A stretch of 34,439 bases of DNA, from IMG/VR virus record IMGVR_UViG_3300044535_001798, positions 1-34,439 of that record, one strand, 5' to 3'. Origin of the DNA: a virus. The notes under the pieces are model-generated. The model searched no databases. It saw only the letters and a program-made list of their open reading frames with translations, and had not been told where the DNA came from. This document shows, in pieces, positions 7,217 through 16,230 of the stretch. Numbering within the stretch: position 1 is the stretch's first letter; every line of letters begins with the position of its first letter. The position numbers and the translations under genes are program-made.

Positions 7217-8467
7217 TTACAAATTACCAGTTAATCTATCACACCACCCTTTTGATTTTGAATGTGGCCATACAACCCAATATGCTGGTTTTTGAATCGT
7301 ATTAAACTCTCTCCATATCTTACAATATCCATCAGGGTCTTGCATTACTCTGTTTATTTCATTAATGTCAGCATCTTGTCTAAACATCGTTTCATCTTTT
7401 GAGTCGTGGAATGCTACAACCCAAAAATCATAATCTTTTTCAGGTACAGATGTAAATCCAACATCAATACAATGTTTGAACACGCTCGCAAAACTATTTA
7501 AATAATCTTCCTCTGTCTCAAAATTATATGGATTTGGTGGATAGTATTTATCTGTTGTATATTTTTGTACTCCTCTTTTATTAAACTTAATACCTGCGTA
7601 TTTCTCATAATCTTCTAAAGTTCTTTCAGTACCAAATCCGTATTTACCAAACTCTTCAGGGTTAAATATTTCACCATCCATACCAAACAATCTTCTATTT
7701 CTTGCGTGTGATTTTTCATTCTTCTTAAACCAAACCTTATCAACATCCCATTGTTTCGTTCTACCTTTTCTGGTATACTCGTGCCAAATAACAACTCTAT
7801 GTGGATGGAATAAATCATATCCGTGAGTGAATGCTCTAACACCAACACTAATTTCTTCTCCGTGGAAATAGTATTCAGGGTCATGTTGAACTTCATTACT
7901 AAACTCACCTAATGTAAAACAGAAATGAGCTGAATAAAATCTTGCGGGAATTGGACTTGTTAGTTCTTGCCATCCTGGTATAACTTCAGGTAAAAAGAAT
8001 ACAGCACCTTCAGGTATAAATCTATCAAAGGTCATTCTCCAAGGTTCATTCACTCTACCTTCAGGGTCATTATCTGGGTCAAATGAAGATACATAACCAG
8101 TTAACAATGGTTTACTGTAACCACTTAACTGTAAACTATTAATCATATCAATTAAGGTAACATCCCAATCTTGTTCAAATCTCATATGAGAATCAATCTG
8201 TAATGTATATGTTTCACCTGAATATAATTGTTGCACACTATGTCTTGCCCAACATACACCCAATGATTCCTTATCTAACACATCAATGATTCTAAATCTA
8301 TCATCATTTCTGTATTCATCTAAATTGAAATTATCTTCTTCATTATATTGATTACAAATACCAACCCTCAAGTTCTCAGGATACTTGGCTTTGAAAATCA
8401 TATCTTGTAAGGTGGGATTAAGTTGGGGGTCTCTAAAGGCCGCTATTTGTACGAATATAGTTGACAT
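7217..8467 (-). CDS. GlcNAc-transferase-type glycosyltransferase (PF11397-like)
   Basis: 416 residues from the ATG at 8467; the frame extends five codons upstream to a TTG at 8482, but the ATG opening MSTIFVQIAAFRDPQL fits the family start better. Further family signatures are LQIDSHMRF (89-97, the metal-binding acidic site), RFYSAHFCFT, the YYFHGEEIS motif and HPHRVVIWHEY. Family members (for example the Skp1 hydroxyproline GlcNAc-transferase of Dictyostelium) add GlcNAc to hydroxylated proteins, which is interesting next to Pro/Thr-rich tail proteins. It follows the S74 fibre gene after a 55-base gap, the largest in this array. Confidence 0.88.
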   Translation of the reverse strand: MSTIFVQIAAFRDPQLNPTLQDMIFKAKYPENLRVGICNQYNEEDNFNLDEYRNDDRFRIIDVLDKESLGVCWARHSVQQLYSGETYTLQIDSHMRFEQDWDVTLIDMINSLQLSGYSKPLLTGYVSSFDPDNDPEGRVNEPWRMTFDRFIPEGAVFFLPEVIPGWQELTSPIPARFYSAHFCFTLGEFSNEVQHDPEYYFHGEEISVGVRAFTHGYDLFHPHRVVIWHEYTRKGRTKQWDVDKVWFKKNEKSHARNRRLFGMDGEIFNPEEFGKYGFGTERTLEDYEKYAGIKFNKRGVQKYTTDKYYPPNPYNFETEEDYLNSFASVFKHCIDVGFTSVPEKDYDFWVVAFHDSKDETMFRQDADINEINRVMQDPDGYCKIWREFNTIQKPAYWVVWPHSKSKGWCDRLTGNL

Positions 8468-8522
8468 TGAATTTTTATACAAAAAATATAAAAATTGGAT
8501 GGAAAGAATAGATTTAATTAAA

Positions 8523-11500
8523 TTATTTATTCTTTAAACTCTCAATCTCTTTTTTAAGGTTTTCAATTTCTTCCAATAAATGTTTAATAACAATTCCGTG
8601 ATATGGTGTTACTTGGTCATAATTCATCGAAAATTGTGTATCTTTTGGACTTAAAAATCCATCCTCATCTATTGTTTCTTCTAAACCTTCTTTTGGTATT
8701 AAACTGATTAGGTGGTCAAATCCCGCCTTTGACACTTGTTGTGCCGAGTAACCAGCTTTTATATCTTTATCATCACCTTCTTTCCAAGTGTATTTAATTG
8801 GTATTAAATTATTCACCAATTTAACTCCTTCTTCTAAAGTTATTTCACCTTGTATGTCCTTCATTCTCTCATCTGAGAACGCATCTATTTCTTGACCCCA
8901 AATACGATTGTTTGCATATAATGAAATGGATACTGACTGAGAACCACCTGGGTAAGTACCAGCACCACCCGTGGTCAAAAATCCATAAGCTGCGGCCGTA
9001 GTAACAGTTCTACCAGTGTTGATAGTTACATAACCATTCAATGATGTAGTTGCAATAGCAATACCTGAACCTATACTGGCACCAGCAAGTGGTGCTTGAG
9101 TTAATAGATTTAATTGTCCACCATTAGTGTTAATCCACATTGATTGCCCAGCAGACCTACTATGAATGTGAAAATTACCATCATCATAGATTTGGGAGGC
9201 ATTATTACCAAATTGTAAGTAATTTGATACGCCATCACTTGATGATGTCCCTGCAAAATTATCCCCACCAACACTAAGAATTCCATTATCTGACAAGTTT
9301 AATGTTTGGAAGGTATATGCACTATTCAAAAACTCTAAACGACCATTATTGTTAACACGAATTGTTTTGTTTATATTTGTAGCTCCTGCTGCGGTATTTG
9401 TAACTCTTATGAAGTCAGTATATCCAGTACCCCCAACTGTATTACTACCTGAAACATTAATAAACGCGGTTGTAGAACTACCACTTGTGATTACACTACC
9501 TTTACTGCCAGTTATTGTATCACTACTTCCACTAAATGAAGATGAAGAAGTTGAACCAGTTACACTTAAATTACCATTAATCGTAGCACCAGTAAAGGTG
9601 TTAAATAAAACATTGAAAGTACCTCCAGTATTATTGGTGAAAGTAATTGTATTATTAGAATAAGTTGCACCAGTTACAAAAACTTCTGTTGGTAGATTCT
9701 GATAAGTTGTTGCTGATATTGTATTTGCAGAAATATTTGTTGAATATAAACTACTTAAATCAGCAATACCATTTTGCCAATCCAAAAGTATATTTGACCC
9801 TGAGTCAGTTAAAGTTCTTGAGTTATAGTTTAACGAAATTACTGAAGATGAATCATATAAATCCTTAGATTCCCAATCTAAACTAGTTCCACCCAAACTA
9901 TCATATGCTCTTCTTGAATCCCAGCCGACTGAGTTTGTATTTGTAGAATCGATTAAACCTTTACTCTCCCAATCGATAGAATTATTACCTAAAGTATCTT
10001 TTGCTTTTCTATTTTCCCAATCTATTGATATGTTGTTTCCACTATCGTTAATAGTTCTATTTGACCAATCAACAGACACGACACCTGAAGTATCCATCAA
10101 TTGTCTATTTGAGTTTTTTATCGTGATTGTGTTCCCACTATCAACAATAAAGTTATTTCTAATAGTTGTACCTGTTAAACTTGATGTTGTTATTCCTGAA
10201 TTTCCAATTAATAAATCATTAACATTAATTGGTGAACAACCATATAGATTTTCAACATACAAGTCAGTAATACAAGTTGCTGAAGTATTACCAGTAAATG
10301 TTGCGGTAGTTCCTAACACAGATTGTGCAACAATAATTACTGAAGGAGAATCTGGTCTTGTTGGTGAAGTTAATCCTGATAATGTTGTTAGTTGTACATA
10401 TTGACTTGGAGCTGAAAAATAAAATTCCAAATAGTCATTAGGATATAGTTCAAATATGTACGAAACAAATGGGAGTATATATGCGGAGTTAGAAACTAAT
10501 GTAGTTGTTGATGAACTTCTGTCCACATTATTTCCATTTATTTTTGCCCATATTGTAACATCGGTTGCAGTACCACCTTGTGTTTTTTCAATTTGACCCG
10601 AATATCCTATACTATAAATTCCATATTGTGATACCCTAATTTTTGAACCACCTGATATATATATACCATTGGAAATCTCGGTTGTGTTATATGTCCAAAC
10701 TGTTTCTATATTAGCACCACTAACTGGTTGGTTAGTTGTATCTGAAAAACTTCCATAAGCTCCAGCACCTGTTAAACCTGTTACAGATGTAAATCCAGTT
10801 ATAGTAATAGTATTTCCACTATTATCATATAACTCTAAAGATTTTGCACCATTATCAAAAGTACCACCAGTTGTATAAACATCAGTAAAACCTGTAATGA
10901 ATATACTACCACCTGAAGAACTTAAAGTTAATGTCTCAGTGTTCTTGTCAAAAGTACCACCAGTGATTGTAGCACCCCCACCACCTCCACCTCCAAAACC
11001 AGTGATATTTTGAGTGCCCCCAGTTATGTTTGTTAATGTCAATGTGTTCGTGATAGAATTATAAGAACCACCAGTTATAGCTAAATTAGTTCCGTGATAT
11101 TTTTTCCATACAGCATTAGCTCGTGTTACACCACCAACCCCATCAATAGTATTTGCTGTCCAACTATTAATGAAAGTTATATTTTCAGGTGAGTTAGCCC
11201 TTATGGTCGTACCAAAGTCTGATATTATTGTTGTACCAGTAGAACCAGTTGCATTGTTCCAAAGGGTTTCGTAGTTATTAATTGAATATTGATAAACTTG
11301 GTCAACTTCTTTTACATAAACCAACATACCTTGTTTTCTTCTACCCGAAGAAATATTGTCAGGTTGTAAAGTTAATGTATCATAGGAAAATGTTGTACCA
11401 CTACCTTTTGAAAATGTGATTGGAATACTATTTCCACTAAACTCAATTGGTCCGAATGTGGATGGCGGGATTGTGTAATATAGTTGGTCTAAAGAATATA

Positions 11501-11621
11501 CTTCCATATAACCACCAGTGGACAAAGTTGAGTAACTAGTCCCAAATGTTTTTGTTCTTTCTAAACTTTGTTGTCCCAATAATTGATTAGGACTTATTGG
11601 ATTTTTATATGGAAAACTCAT
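8523..11621 (-). CDS. Long tail fibre with C-terminal S74 intramolecular chaperone
   Basis: 1032 residues, a trimeric-fibre architecture. Residues 1-130 probably attach to the particle. Residues about 155-470 are Gly/Thr/Ser/Asn-rich with TGGT-FDxxxxxLxL repeats. About 515-625 is a run of seven 16-residue repeats of the form S-x-D-W-x-x-R/K-x-x-x-D-S-x-G, probably a beta-helical shaft. Near 635-670 comes a module shared with two other fibre genes (ATTYQNLPT, NNTGGTFNV). The C-terminus from residue 915 is a peptidase S74 chaperone: SDERMK (S916, K921, the Ser-Lys self-cleavage pair), then IKYTWKEG and AGYSAQQV, and a closing heptad coiled coil (LLEEIENLKKEIESLKNK). S74 domains fold the trimer and then cut themselves off. 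Its ATG overlaps the preceding stop as TAATG. Confidence 0.93.
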   Translation of the reverse strand: MSFPYKNPISPNQLLGQQSLERTKTFGTSYSTLSTGGYMEVYSLDQLYYTIPPSTFGPIEFSGNSIPITFSKGSGTTFSYDTLTLQPDNISSGRRKQGMLVYVKEVDQVYQYSINNYETLWNNATGSTGTTIISDFGTTIRANSPENITFINSWTANTIDGVGGVTRANAVWKKYHGTNLAITGGSYNSITNTLTLTNITGGTQNITGFGGGGGGGATITGGTFDKNTETLTLSSSGGSIFITGFTDVYTTGGTFDNGAKSLELYDNSGNTITITGFTSVTGLTGAGAYGSFSDTTNQPVSGANIETVWTYNTTEISNGIYISGGSKIRVSQYGIYSIGYSGQIEKTQGGTATDVTIWAKINGNNVDRSSSTTTLVSNSAYILPFVSYIFELYPNDYLEFYFSAPSQYVQLTTLSGLTSPTRPDSPSVIIVAQSVLGTTATFTGNTSATCITDLYVENLYGCSPINVNDLLIGNSGITTSSLTGTTIRNNFIVDSGNTITIKNSNRQLMDTSGVVSVDWSNRTINDSGNNISIDWENRKAKDTLGNNSIDWESKGLIDSTNTNSVGWDSRRAYDSLGGTSLDWESKDLYDSSSVISLNYNSRTLTDSGSNILLDWQNGIADLSSLYSTNISANTISATTYQNLPTEVFVTGATYSNNTITFTNNTGGTFNVLFNTFTGATINGNLSVTGSTSSSSFSGSSDTITGSKGSVITSGSSTTAFINVSGSNTVGGTGYTDFIRVTNTAAGATNINKTIRVNNNGRLEFLNSAYTFQTLNLSDNGILSVGGDNFAGTSSSDGVSNYLQFGNNASQIYDDGNFHIHSRSAGQSMWINTNGGQLNLLTQAPLAGASIGSGIAIATTSLNGYVTINTGRTVTTAAAYGFLTTGGAGTYPGGSQSVSISLYANNRIWGQEIDAFSDERMKDIQGEITLEEGVKLVNNLIPIKYTWKEGDDKDIKAGYSAQQVSKAGFDHLISLIPKEGLEETIDEDGFLSPKDTQFSMNYDQVTPYHGIVIKHLLEEIENLKKEIESLKNK
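9610..9723 (-). repeat. Shared tail-fibre module, copy 1
   Basis: About 114 bases encoding the module ISATTYQNLPT(D/E)-x-x-VTG(A/G)T(Y/F)S-...-NNTGGTFNV. The same module occurs at 16571-16684 and 20354-20466 in two other fibre genes, with clear similarity at the DNA level as well as the protein level. Such shared blocks are natural sites for recombination between fibre genes. Confidence 0.75.
9765..10077 (-). repeat. Tandem 48-base repeats encoding a 16-residue fibre-shaft motif
   Basis: Seven units of 16 residues, each with D-W (or a variant: G-W, N-Y) at positions 3-4 and D-S/T/L near positions 11-12. The strict length and hydrophobic spacing fit a triple beta-helix or beta-spiral shaft. 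Units differ in sequence, so this is old duplication followed by drift. Confidence 0.7.
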
Positions 11622-12874
11622 TAGCCTACACTACCTCCTTTAAAATATATATCTGTCGTTTGATTATCTATTAAGAAATCACCAGCTGGATATGTTGTAT
11701 ATACCCTATAAGTTACTGATGGTATTGTTGAACCAGTATATGTAAATGTATTTGTTCTAATTGTTGATTCTGTTAACACATTACTAAATACATTCGGATT
11801 ACCTAAACTTAAATCAATATCTAATTGAGATTGATTATTTGTTAAAACAATTGGTATAATCCAAGTGTACCAAGCTTGGTCTAATATTGTATTTTGAAGT
11901 ATTTCTGTCGTTTCAAAATTGTATGCTATTTTTGTATTACCGAAACTATCTACACCACCAGTTGTTTGTGGTACATTGGATGTTATAATCGTTGGTAATT
12001 CACCATTTGTCCAACCACTATAATTAACATACAAGTTCATCTCAGTATTAAATGTCGTTGCACTTGAACTTGGTTGACTTGTATTACTGAAACCAAAGAA
12101 TTGTGGAGCTCCATTACCAAACATATAGTTACCAATACTTGTTGCGGCACTTATTGGTTCAATAAACAAATAAGCAAATGTTGAAGGTAATGGAGATGAT
12201 GTTGGTGTAACAGATGGTGTAATACTTGGTGTTACACTTATTGTTGGAGTTATTGTTGGTGTTATAGTTGGTGTTACACTTATTGTAGGTGTTATACTCG
12301 GAGTTACTGAAATTGTTGGTGTTACACTTATTGTTGGTGTTATACTTGGTGTTACACTTGGGGTTAATGAAATCGTTGGTGTTGGTGTAGGTGTGATTGC
12401 AACACAACTATTGTTTACACAAACATCACCAATAAAAATATCACATTCAGTCAAAGCAATTGGATTACTACCACAATAATATAATGTTGTACCTGAGTTG
12501 ATTGGTAATACACTTGTAATTGTTCCATCACATTGTGTATAATAAAAAGTTCCACCAGTTGTTCCAGTATTCGTTATTTGAATACATCTACATAAATCAG
12601 TTGGTGTCGAACTTGGTGTAGGTGTAATTGTTGGAGTAGGTGTCGGTGTTACAGGACAACTATATGGTAAAAATGTTTCACATCCGTTACTATCAATAAC
12701 TTTAATAATTATACTATCCGCAACATCTAAAGGTGATGGAATATCAAAAGTTGTTGTTGCCGATAATGATGTTGAGCCAGTTAGTGTATAACAATAGATT
12801 AATGTTACATCACAAACTATGACTTGATATGGGGGTGTCCCAGTTGTTGCTGATATACTTATTTGATGTGGCAT
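11621..12874 (-). CDS. Thr/Pro-rich stalk-type virion protein
   Basis: 417 residues. Residues 1-75 look like an Ig/PKD-like beta domain (ISATTGTPPYQV ... VIDSNGCETF). A short TPTPT linker follows (about 76-92), then a small Cys-containing domain (92-160, six or more Cys), then a long Thr/Pro tract (about 160-232) of TPTIS-V and TPSIT-P steps. Residues 235-417 form a second beta-rich domain. The Thr/Pro tract should be extended and is a plausible O-glycosylation target. It is related in plan to the genes at 18271-19053 and 21035-22000. The stop overlaps the ATG of the S74 fibre. A distal tail-tip or decoration role is inferred. Confidence 0.8.
   Translation of the reverse strand: MPHQISISATTGTPPYQVIVCDVTLIYCYTLTGSTSLSATTTFDIPSPLDVADSIIIKVIDSNGCETFLPYSCPVTPTPTPTITPTPSSTPTDLCRCIQITNTGTTGGTFYYTQCDGTITSVLPINSGTTLYYCGSNPIALTECDIFIGDVCVNNSCVAITPTPTPTISLTPSVTPSITPTISVTPTISVTPSITPTISVTPTITPTITPTISVTPSITPSVTPTSSPLPSTFAYLFIEPISAATSIGNYMFGNGAPQFFGFSNTSQPSSSATTFNTEMNLYVNYSGWTNGELPTIITSNVPQTTGGVDSFGNTKIAYNFETTEILQNTILDQAWYTWIIPIVLTNNQSQLDIDLSLGNPNVFSNVLTESTIRTNTFTYTGSTIPSVTYRVYTTYPAGDFLIDNQTTDIYFKGGSVG
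12187..12398 (-). repeat. Coding Thr/Pro microsatellite-like tract
   Basis: Imperfect GGTGTT/GGTGTNA hexamer-type repeats (plus-strand reading) encode alternating Thr-Pro with Ile, Val and Ser. Such tracts change length easily by slippage in steps that keep frame. A shorter tract of the same type lies at about 12601-12650 in the same gene. Confidence 0.75.
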
Positions 12875-12886
12875 ATAGGATAAATA

Positions 12887-13807
12887 TTACCAACAAGTTA
12901 TTATAACTAAACCATCCCCTCCATTTCCACCTCTTCCTCCAGTAGTTCCAGCACCACCACCTCCACCACCTGAACCATACGCACCATTTCCTCCAATACC
13001 TCCAGCGGTAGTATTATTAGCGTATCCTCCAGCACCACCTGTGAAAAACAAATTATATGGCATATTGATTAATTGCTCATTATATGATGAGAATCCGCTA
13101 TCAGCTTCAGATGGGTTGGTTGGATTACCTCCGTTTATTGTTGAGACAAATCCTGAACCTGTTACATTCGCACCAACACGAGAAGTTGTTGATACACCAG
13201 CTCCACCTGCACCACCTGAAACGATATTAGTCAAAGATACTGCAGTACCTGATTGATTTTGGTTACCTCCACTTCCCCCTAATTGTCCAGCTATCAAAGA
13301 TACCAAAAAATTATAACTAAGAAATCCTGCGGTCTGAAGAAATACTGTACCAGCACTACCTGCGGTAGCATTAGAACTACCGACAGCTCCACCATTACCT
13401 GCCCCTGCTGCGGCAGCTCCACTTGCTAAAATTATATTTGATGTTGTTGTATTTGGTTGTACACTAACATACGATAAAGTACCTACAGTACCATTACCTC
13501 CAGCTCCTGCCGTAGGTAACCCACCAGTACCCCCCATACCAACTAAAATATAAAGTGTATCAGGAATAGTTGAAAGTGTACCAAAAGCTCGACTTATTGC
13601 CGAAGCACCACCACCAGCACCACCTGACCTAGCACTACCAGCAATACTTGTAGCACCCGCACCACCTCCTCCACCTCCACCGATGACAATCATTTGCATA
13701 AACTTACAACCATTCGGTTTTTGCCAAGTTTGCCAAACAGCCGAACCTATCCCATAGAATGATTGAACATTCTTATCATTATTAGGTAAATTAAAATTAT
13801 CTATCAT
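12887..13807 (-). CDS. Glycine-rich adhesin-like tail protein, paralogue 1
   Basis: 306 residues. The N-terminus carries the element shared by all three paralogues, TWQKPNGCKFMQMIVIGGGG, followed by polyglycine and Gly-Ala-rich loops (about 49-75), more glycine loops near 195-225, and a last cluster GGGGGGAGTTGGRGGNGG before the terminal GDGLVIITCW. This is the plan of phage glycine-rich receptor-binding proteins, in which polyglycine-II helices pack into a lattice with variable loops at the tip (T-even gp38 type). No signal peptide. The gene is four bases downstream of paralogue 2. Confidence 0.85.
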   Translation of the reverse strand: MIDNFNLPNNDKNVQSFYGIGSAVWQTWQKPNGCKFMQMIVIGGGGGGGAGATSIAGSARSGGAGGGASAISRAFGTLSTIPDTLYILVGMGGTGGLPTAGAGGNGTVGTLSYVSVQPNTTTSNIILASGAAAAGAGNGGAVGSSNATAGSAGTVFLQTAGFLSYNFLVSLIAGQLGGSGGNQNQSGTAVSLTNIVSGGAGGAGVSTTSRVGANVTGSGFVSTINGGNPTNPSEADSGFSSYNEQLINMPYNLFFTGGAGGYANNTTAGGIGGNGAYGSGGGGGGAGTTGGRGGNGGDGLVIITCW

Positions 13808-13811
13808 ATTA

Positions 13812-14702
13812 TTACCAACAAGTTATTATTACTAAACCATCGCCACCTCTACCCCCTCTTCCACCAGTGAGTCCACCCCCTCCACCACCTCCGCCACAAC
13901 CCCATCCACCATCTCCACCATTACCACCAGTACCACTTGCATTCGAACCACCACCAGCACCACCTGTAAAAAATAAAGGTGAAGAACTTGATAGTATCGA
14001 TGAGGGATTAAATTGATTAAATCCCGCACCACCATTAAATCCACCAACAGCTCCACCACTTATCGTGGGGATAAACCCTGCTCCAGTTATATTACCACCA
14101 ACGGCTTGAACATTAGCTGTAGTTAAACCCCCACCACCTGCACCACCAGTTGTTGGTCTTGATATTGTAATATTTGTTCCTGCTCCAAAAGAACCCCCAA
14201 CAGAACCATTAACACCACCGATAGAATTAAAAATACCCATACCCATCAATACACTATTAGCTACGGTATTAGGATTATTACCAGTACCTGCAGCAGCATT
14301 TGAATTCCCACCGGTATTATTACTCGAGCTACTAATAATTAGATGATTTTGGACAAATGTTGTAACATTATTTATTCCAACATAAGTAACAGTTCCCGCA
14401 GTACCATTCGATGACGCAGCCCCACCAGCACCACCTGGACCTATTAAAATATGTAATCTTTCAGGGACAAAAAAAGCGGGAATTAATAGTGTTGTTAGGG
14501 CACTACTACCACCTCCACCACCACCATTTCTATTAGTTCCGGCAATACCTGTCAATCCACCAGCACCACCAGCACCACCTCCTAATACAAAGAAGTGTAT
14601 GAATTTACAACCTTTAGGTTTAATCCAAGTTTCCCAAGGGCCTGTTCTATAAAATACTTGAGTATTATAAGTTGTATCGGCTAAATGAAATAAATCTAAC
14701 AT
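13812..14702 (-). CDS. Glycine-rich adhesin-like tail protein, paralogue 2
   Basis: 296 residues, same plan: TWIKPKGCKFIHFFVLGGGA near residues 31-50, Gly/Ala-rich body, final GGGGGGGGLTGGRGGRGGDG block and the same GDGLVIITCW ending as paralogue 1. The middle (about 115-225) is much less conserved, as expected for exposed loops. It is one base from paralogue 3. Confidence 0.85.
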   Translation of the reverse strand: MLDLFHLADTTYNTQVFYRTGPWETWIKPKGCKFIHFFVLGGGAGGAGGLTGIAGTNRNGGGGGGSSALTTLLIPAFFVPERLHILIGPGGAGGAASSNGTAGTVTYVGINNVTTFVQNHLIISSSSNNTGGNSNAAAGTGNNPNTVANSVLMGMGIFNSIGGVNGSVGGSFGAGTNITISRPTTGGAGGGGLTTANVQAVGGNITGAGFIPTISGGAVGGFNGGAGFNQFNPSSILSSSSPLFFTGGAGGGSNASGTGGNGGDGGWGCGGGGGGGGLTGGRGGRGGDGLVIITCW

Positions 14703-14703
14703 A

Positions 14704-15603
14704 TTACCAAGATATAATTATTACTAAACCATCACCACCTCTTCCACCTGAACCACCAGTAGTCCCAGCACCTCCACCACCACCTCCACAACCGAAAGCT
14801 CCATTACCACCATCACCCCCTATACCAGCACCATTTGCTCCCCCACCCGAACCACCAGTAAAAATAAAGGCGTTTCTTAAAACATTTGATTTATTTGGAA
14901 AAGAACCTGTAAATCCATCAGTTCCTCTATTTGTGCCACCCGCTGCTCCACCTGATAATGTAGGAAAAACACCACCTGTATTCACATTACCACCAGTTCC
15001 ATTTGCGTTTGCGGCACTTGACCCACCTCCACCAGACCCACCACATAATGGAGAAGTTGGTGCTAAAGCCGTACCATTACCTCCTGCATTAGACCCACCA
15101 CTTGTACCATTTTGACCTGCACCAAATAAATTGACACCTGAATAACCCAAGATTTGATTTGCCGCTGTAGGTGCACCACCAGTACCTCCAAGAGTACCTG
15201 CAGCAGCACCTCCACCAGGTGTGGTGGAATTACTATATAGTAAAACATTCACACTTGTAGTATCAGGTAAAACTGATACATATGAAATACTACCAGCACT
15301 TCCGTTACTATTTGGTGTTCCACCAGCCCCACCATAACCAACATTGATGTATACAATATCAGGTAGTGTATTAGCCATAAACATACCTTTGTTCATACCC
15401 GAAGACCCACCTCCACCACCACCAGTTCTTCCGACACCAGTACCTGATTGACCTCCACCACCTCCAGCCCCACCACCGATGACGAGCATATATACAAACT
15501 TACAACCCCTTGGTTTTTGCCAAGTTTGCCAAGTACTCGAACCAATAGCGTAAAATATAGCAACACTATTGTCTAAATTGGGGAGGTTATTATAATCAAT
15601 CAT
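14704..15603 (-). CDS. Glycine-rich adhesin-like tail protein, paralogue 3
   Basis: 299 residues. The N-terminus (SSTWQTWQKPRGCKFVYMLV) is nearly that of paralogue 1; glycine clusters and the ending GDGLVIIISW follow. The terminal Cys of the other two is replaced by Ser. First of the three in transcription order, ten bases after the short 57-residue gene. Three copies may be alternative or combined receptor-binding tips. Confidence 0.85.
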   Translation of the reverse strand: MIDYNNLPNLDNSVAIFYAIGSSTWQTWQKPRGCKFVYMLVIGGGAGGGGGQSGTGVGRTGGGGGGSSGMNKGMFMANTLPDIVYINVGYGGAGGTPNSNGSAGSISYVSVLPDTTSVNVLLYSNSTTPGGGAAAGTLGGTGGAPTAANQILGYSGVNLFGAGQNGTSGGSNAGGNGTALAPTSPLCGGSGGGGSSAANANGTGGNVNTGGVFPTLSGGAAGGTNRGTDGFTGSFPNKSNVLRNAFIFTGGSGGGANGAGIGGDGGNGAFGCGGGGGGAGTTGGSGGRGGDGLVIIISW

Positions 15604-15613
15604 AAATTATTAT

Positions 15614-15787
15614 TTAAGCCCAAGGTGGAATTACATTTGTTTCAACTATAAAGTATCCATAAGGTGAAACTAAATCCAAAGGGTCACCAACCAAACTAAA
15701 GAAAGCGGTATTACCAAACTCATCATTTCTTTGATAAAATTGACCTTCATAACCATAGTTAAACTCACATAGTGCGTATATGTACAT
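15614..15787 (-). CDS. Short protein of 57 residues in the tail array
   Basis: ATG at 15787, TAA at 15616-15614, with gaps of 11 and 10 bases to its neighbours, so it fills the only hole in the array. It starts MYIYALCEFNYGYEGQFYQR, is rich in Tyr and Phe (about 20 percent aromatic), and ends VIPPWA. The FYQR...DEFGNTAFF pattern is typical of small beta-rich virion or fibre accessory proteins. It is not recognised. Tight packing and codon use like its neighbours support that it is real. Confidence 0.7.
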   Translation of the reverse strand: MYIYALCEFNYGYEGQFYQRNDEFGNTAFFSLVGDPLDLVSPYGYFIVETNVIPPWA

Positions 15788-15798
15788 AATTAATTTTT

Positions 15799-16218
15799 TT
15801 AGTAATCACCACCGATTATGGTTGCATCCCAACCTGCAGCATTAGGTGCCGTACCCAAAGTTACATAAATTACATAATTTGCGGGTAAGGCAAAATTCAA
15901 AGGTAATTCATAAGTCGATTGTGCTGCAACCTCAGATGCTGCTGTTGTTGGTAATGTTATTTCATCCCATAGATTATTGTTTGTTGCAGTACCGGTTGTT
16001 CCACCATTGTTAATCCATACCCTACCTACTGTTGCGGCAAGATTTTGACCCAAAGTTCTAAATCTTATTCTCTGAACATAACTTCCGTTAGTTCCACCCG
16101 TAAATACAGGATAAATTGTGCCTGATGTTAAATCTTTTGTGGTATTAGCTGATGTCATTGCATCAGCCCATTGTATTTTTGGTGTTAGTGTAAAAATTGG
16201 TGATGTATTTGCTGGCAT
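15799..16218 (-). CDS. Small putative virion protein
   Basis: 139 residues, no Cys, Thr/Ala/Asn-rich, with a likely jelly-roll or Ig-like pattern: VQRIRFRTLG, VGRVWINNGG, LWDEITLPTT, YELPLNFALPANYVIYVTLGT, ending AGWDATIIGGDY. The closing segment reads like the last strands of a small beta-sandwich. It sits between two fibre-type genes. Possibly a tail-fibre connector or decoration protein; no family name can be given. Confidence 0.75.
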   Translation of the reverse strand: MPANTSPIFTLTPKIQWADAMTSANTTKDLTSGTIYPVFTGGTNGSYVQRIRFRTLGQNLAATVGRVWINNGGTTGTATNNNLWDEITLPTTAASEVAAQSTYELPLNFALPANYVIYVTLGTAPNAAGWDATIIGGDY

Positions 16219-16230
16219 ATTTTTATATTT

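Noticed and set aside
8524-8531. Minus-strand AATAAATA before the GlcNAc-type transferase gene.
   Set aside because: The bases are the last codons and stop of the fibre gene (Asn-Lys-stop) and spacing to the next start is 57 bases; possible but not distinguishable from chance.
12187-12398. Regular short repeats that look like a CRISPR or satellite array.
   Set aside because: They are in frame, encode Thr-Pro steps, lack spacers, and recur in related coding genes.
14672-15115. A plus-strand Pro-rich frame opposite the glycine-rich genes.
   Set aside because: Pro-rich reading is simply the complement of Gly codons; the minus-strand genes have coherent ends and spacing.
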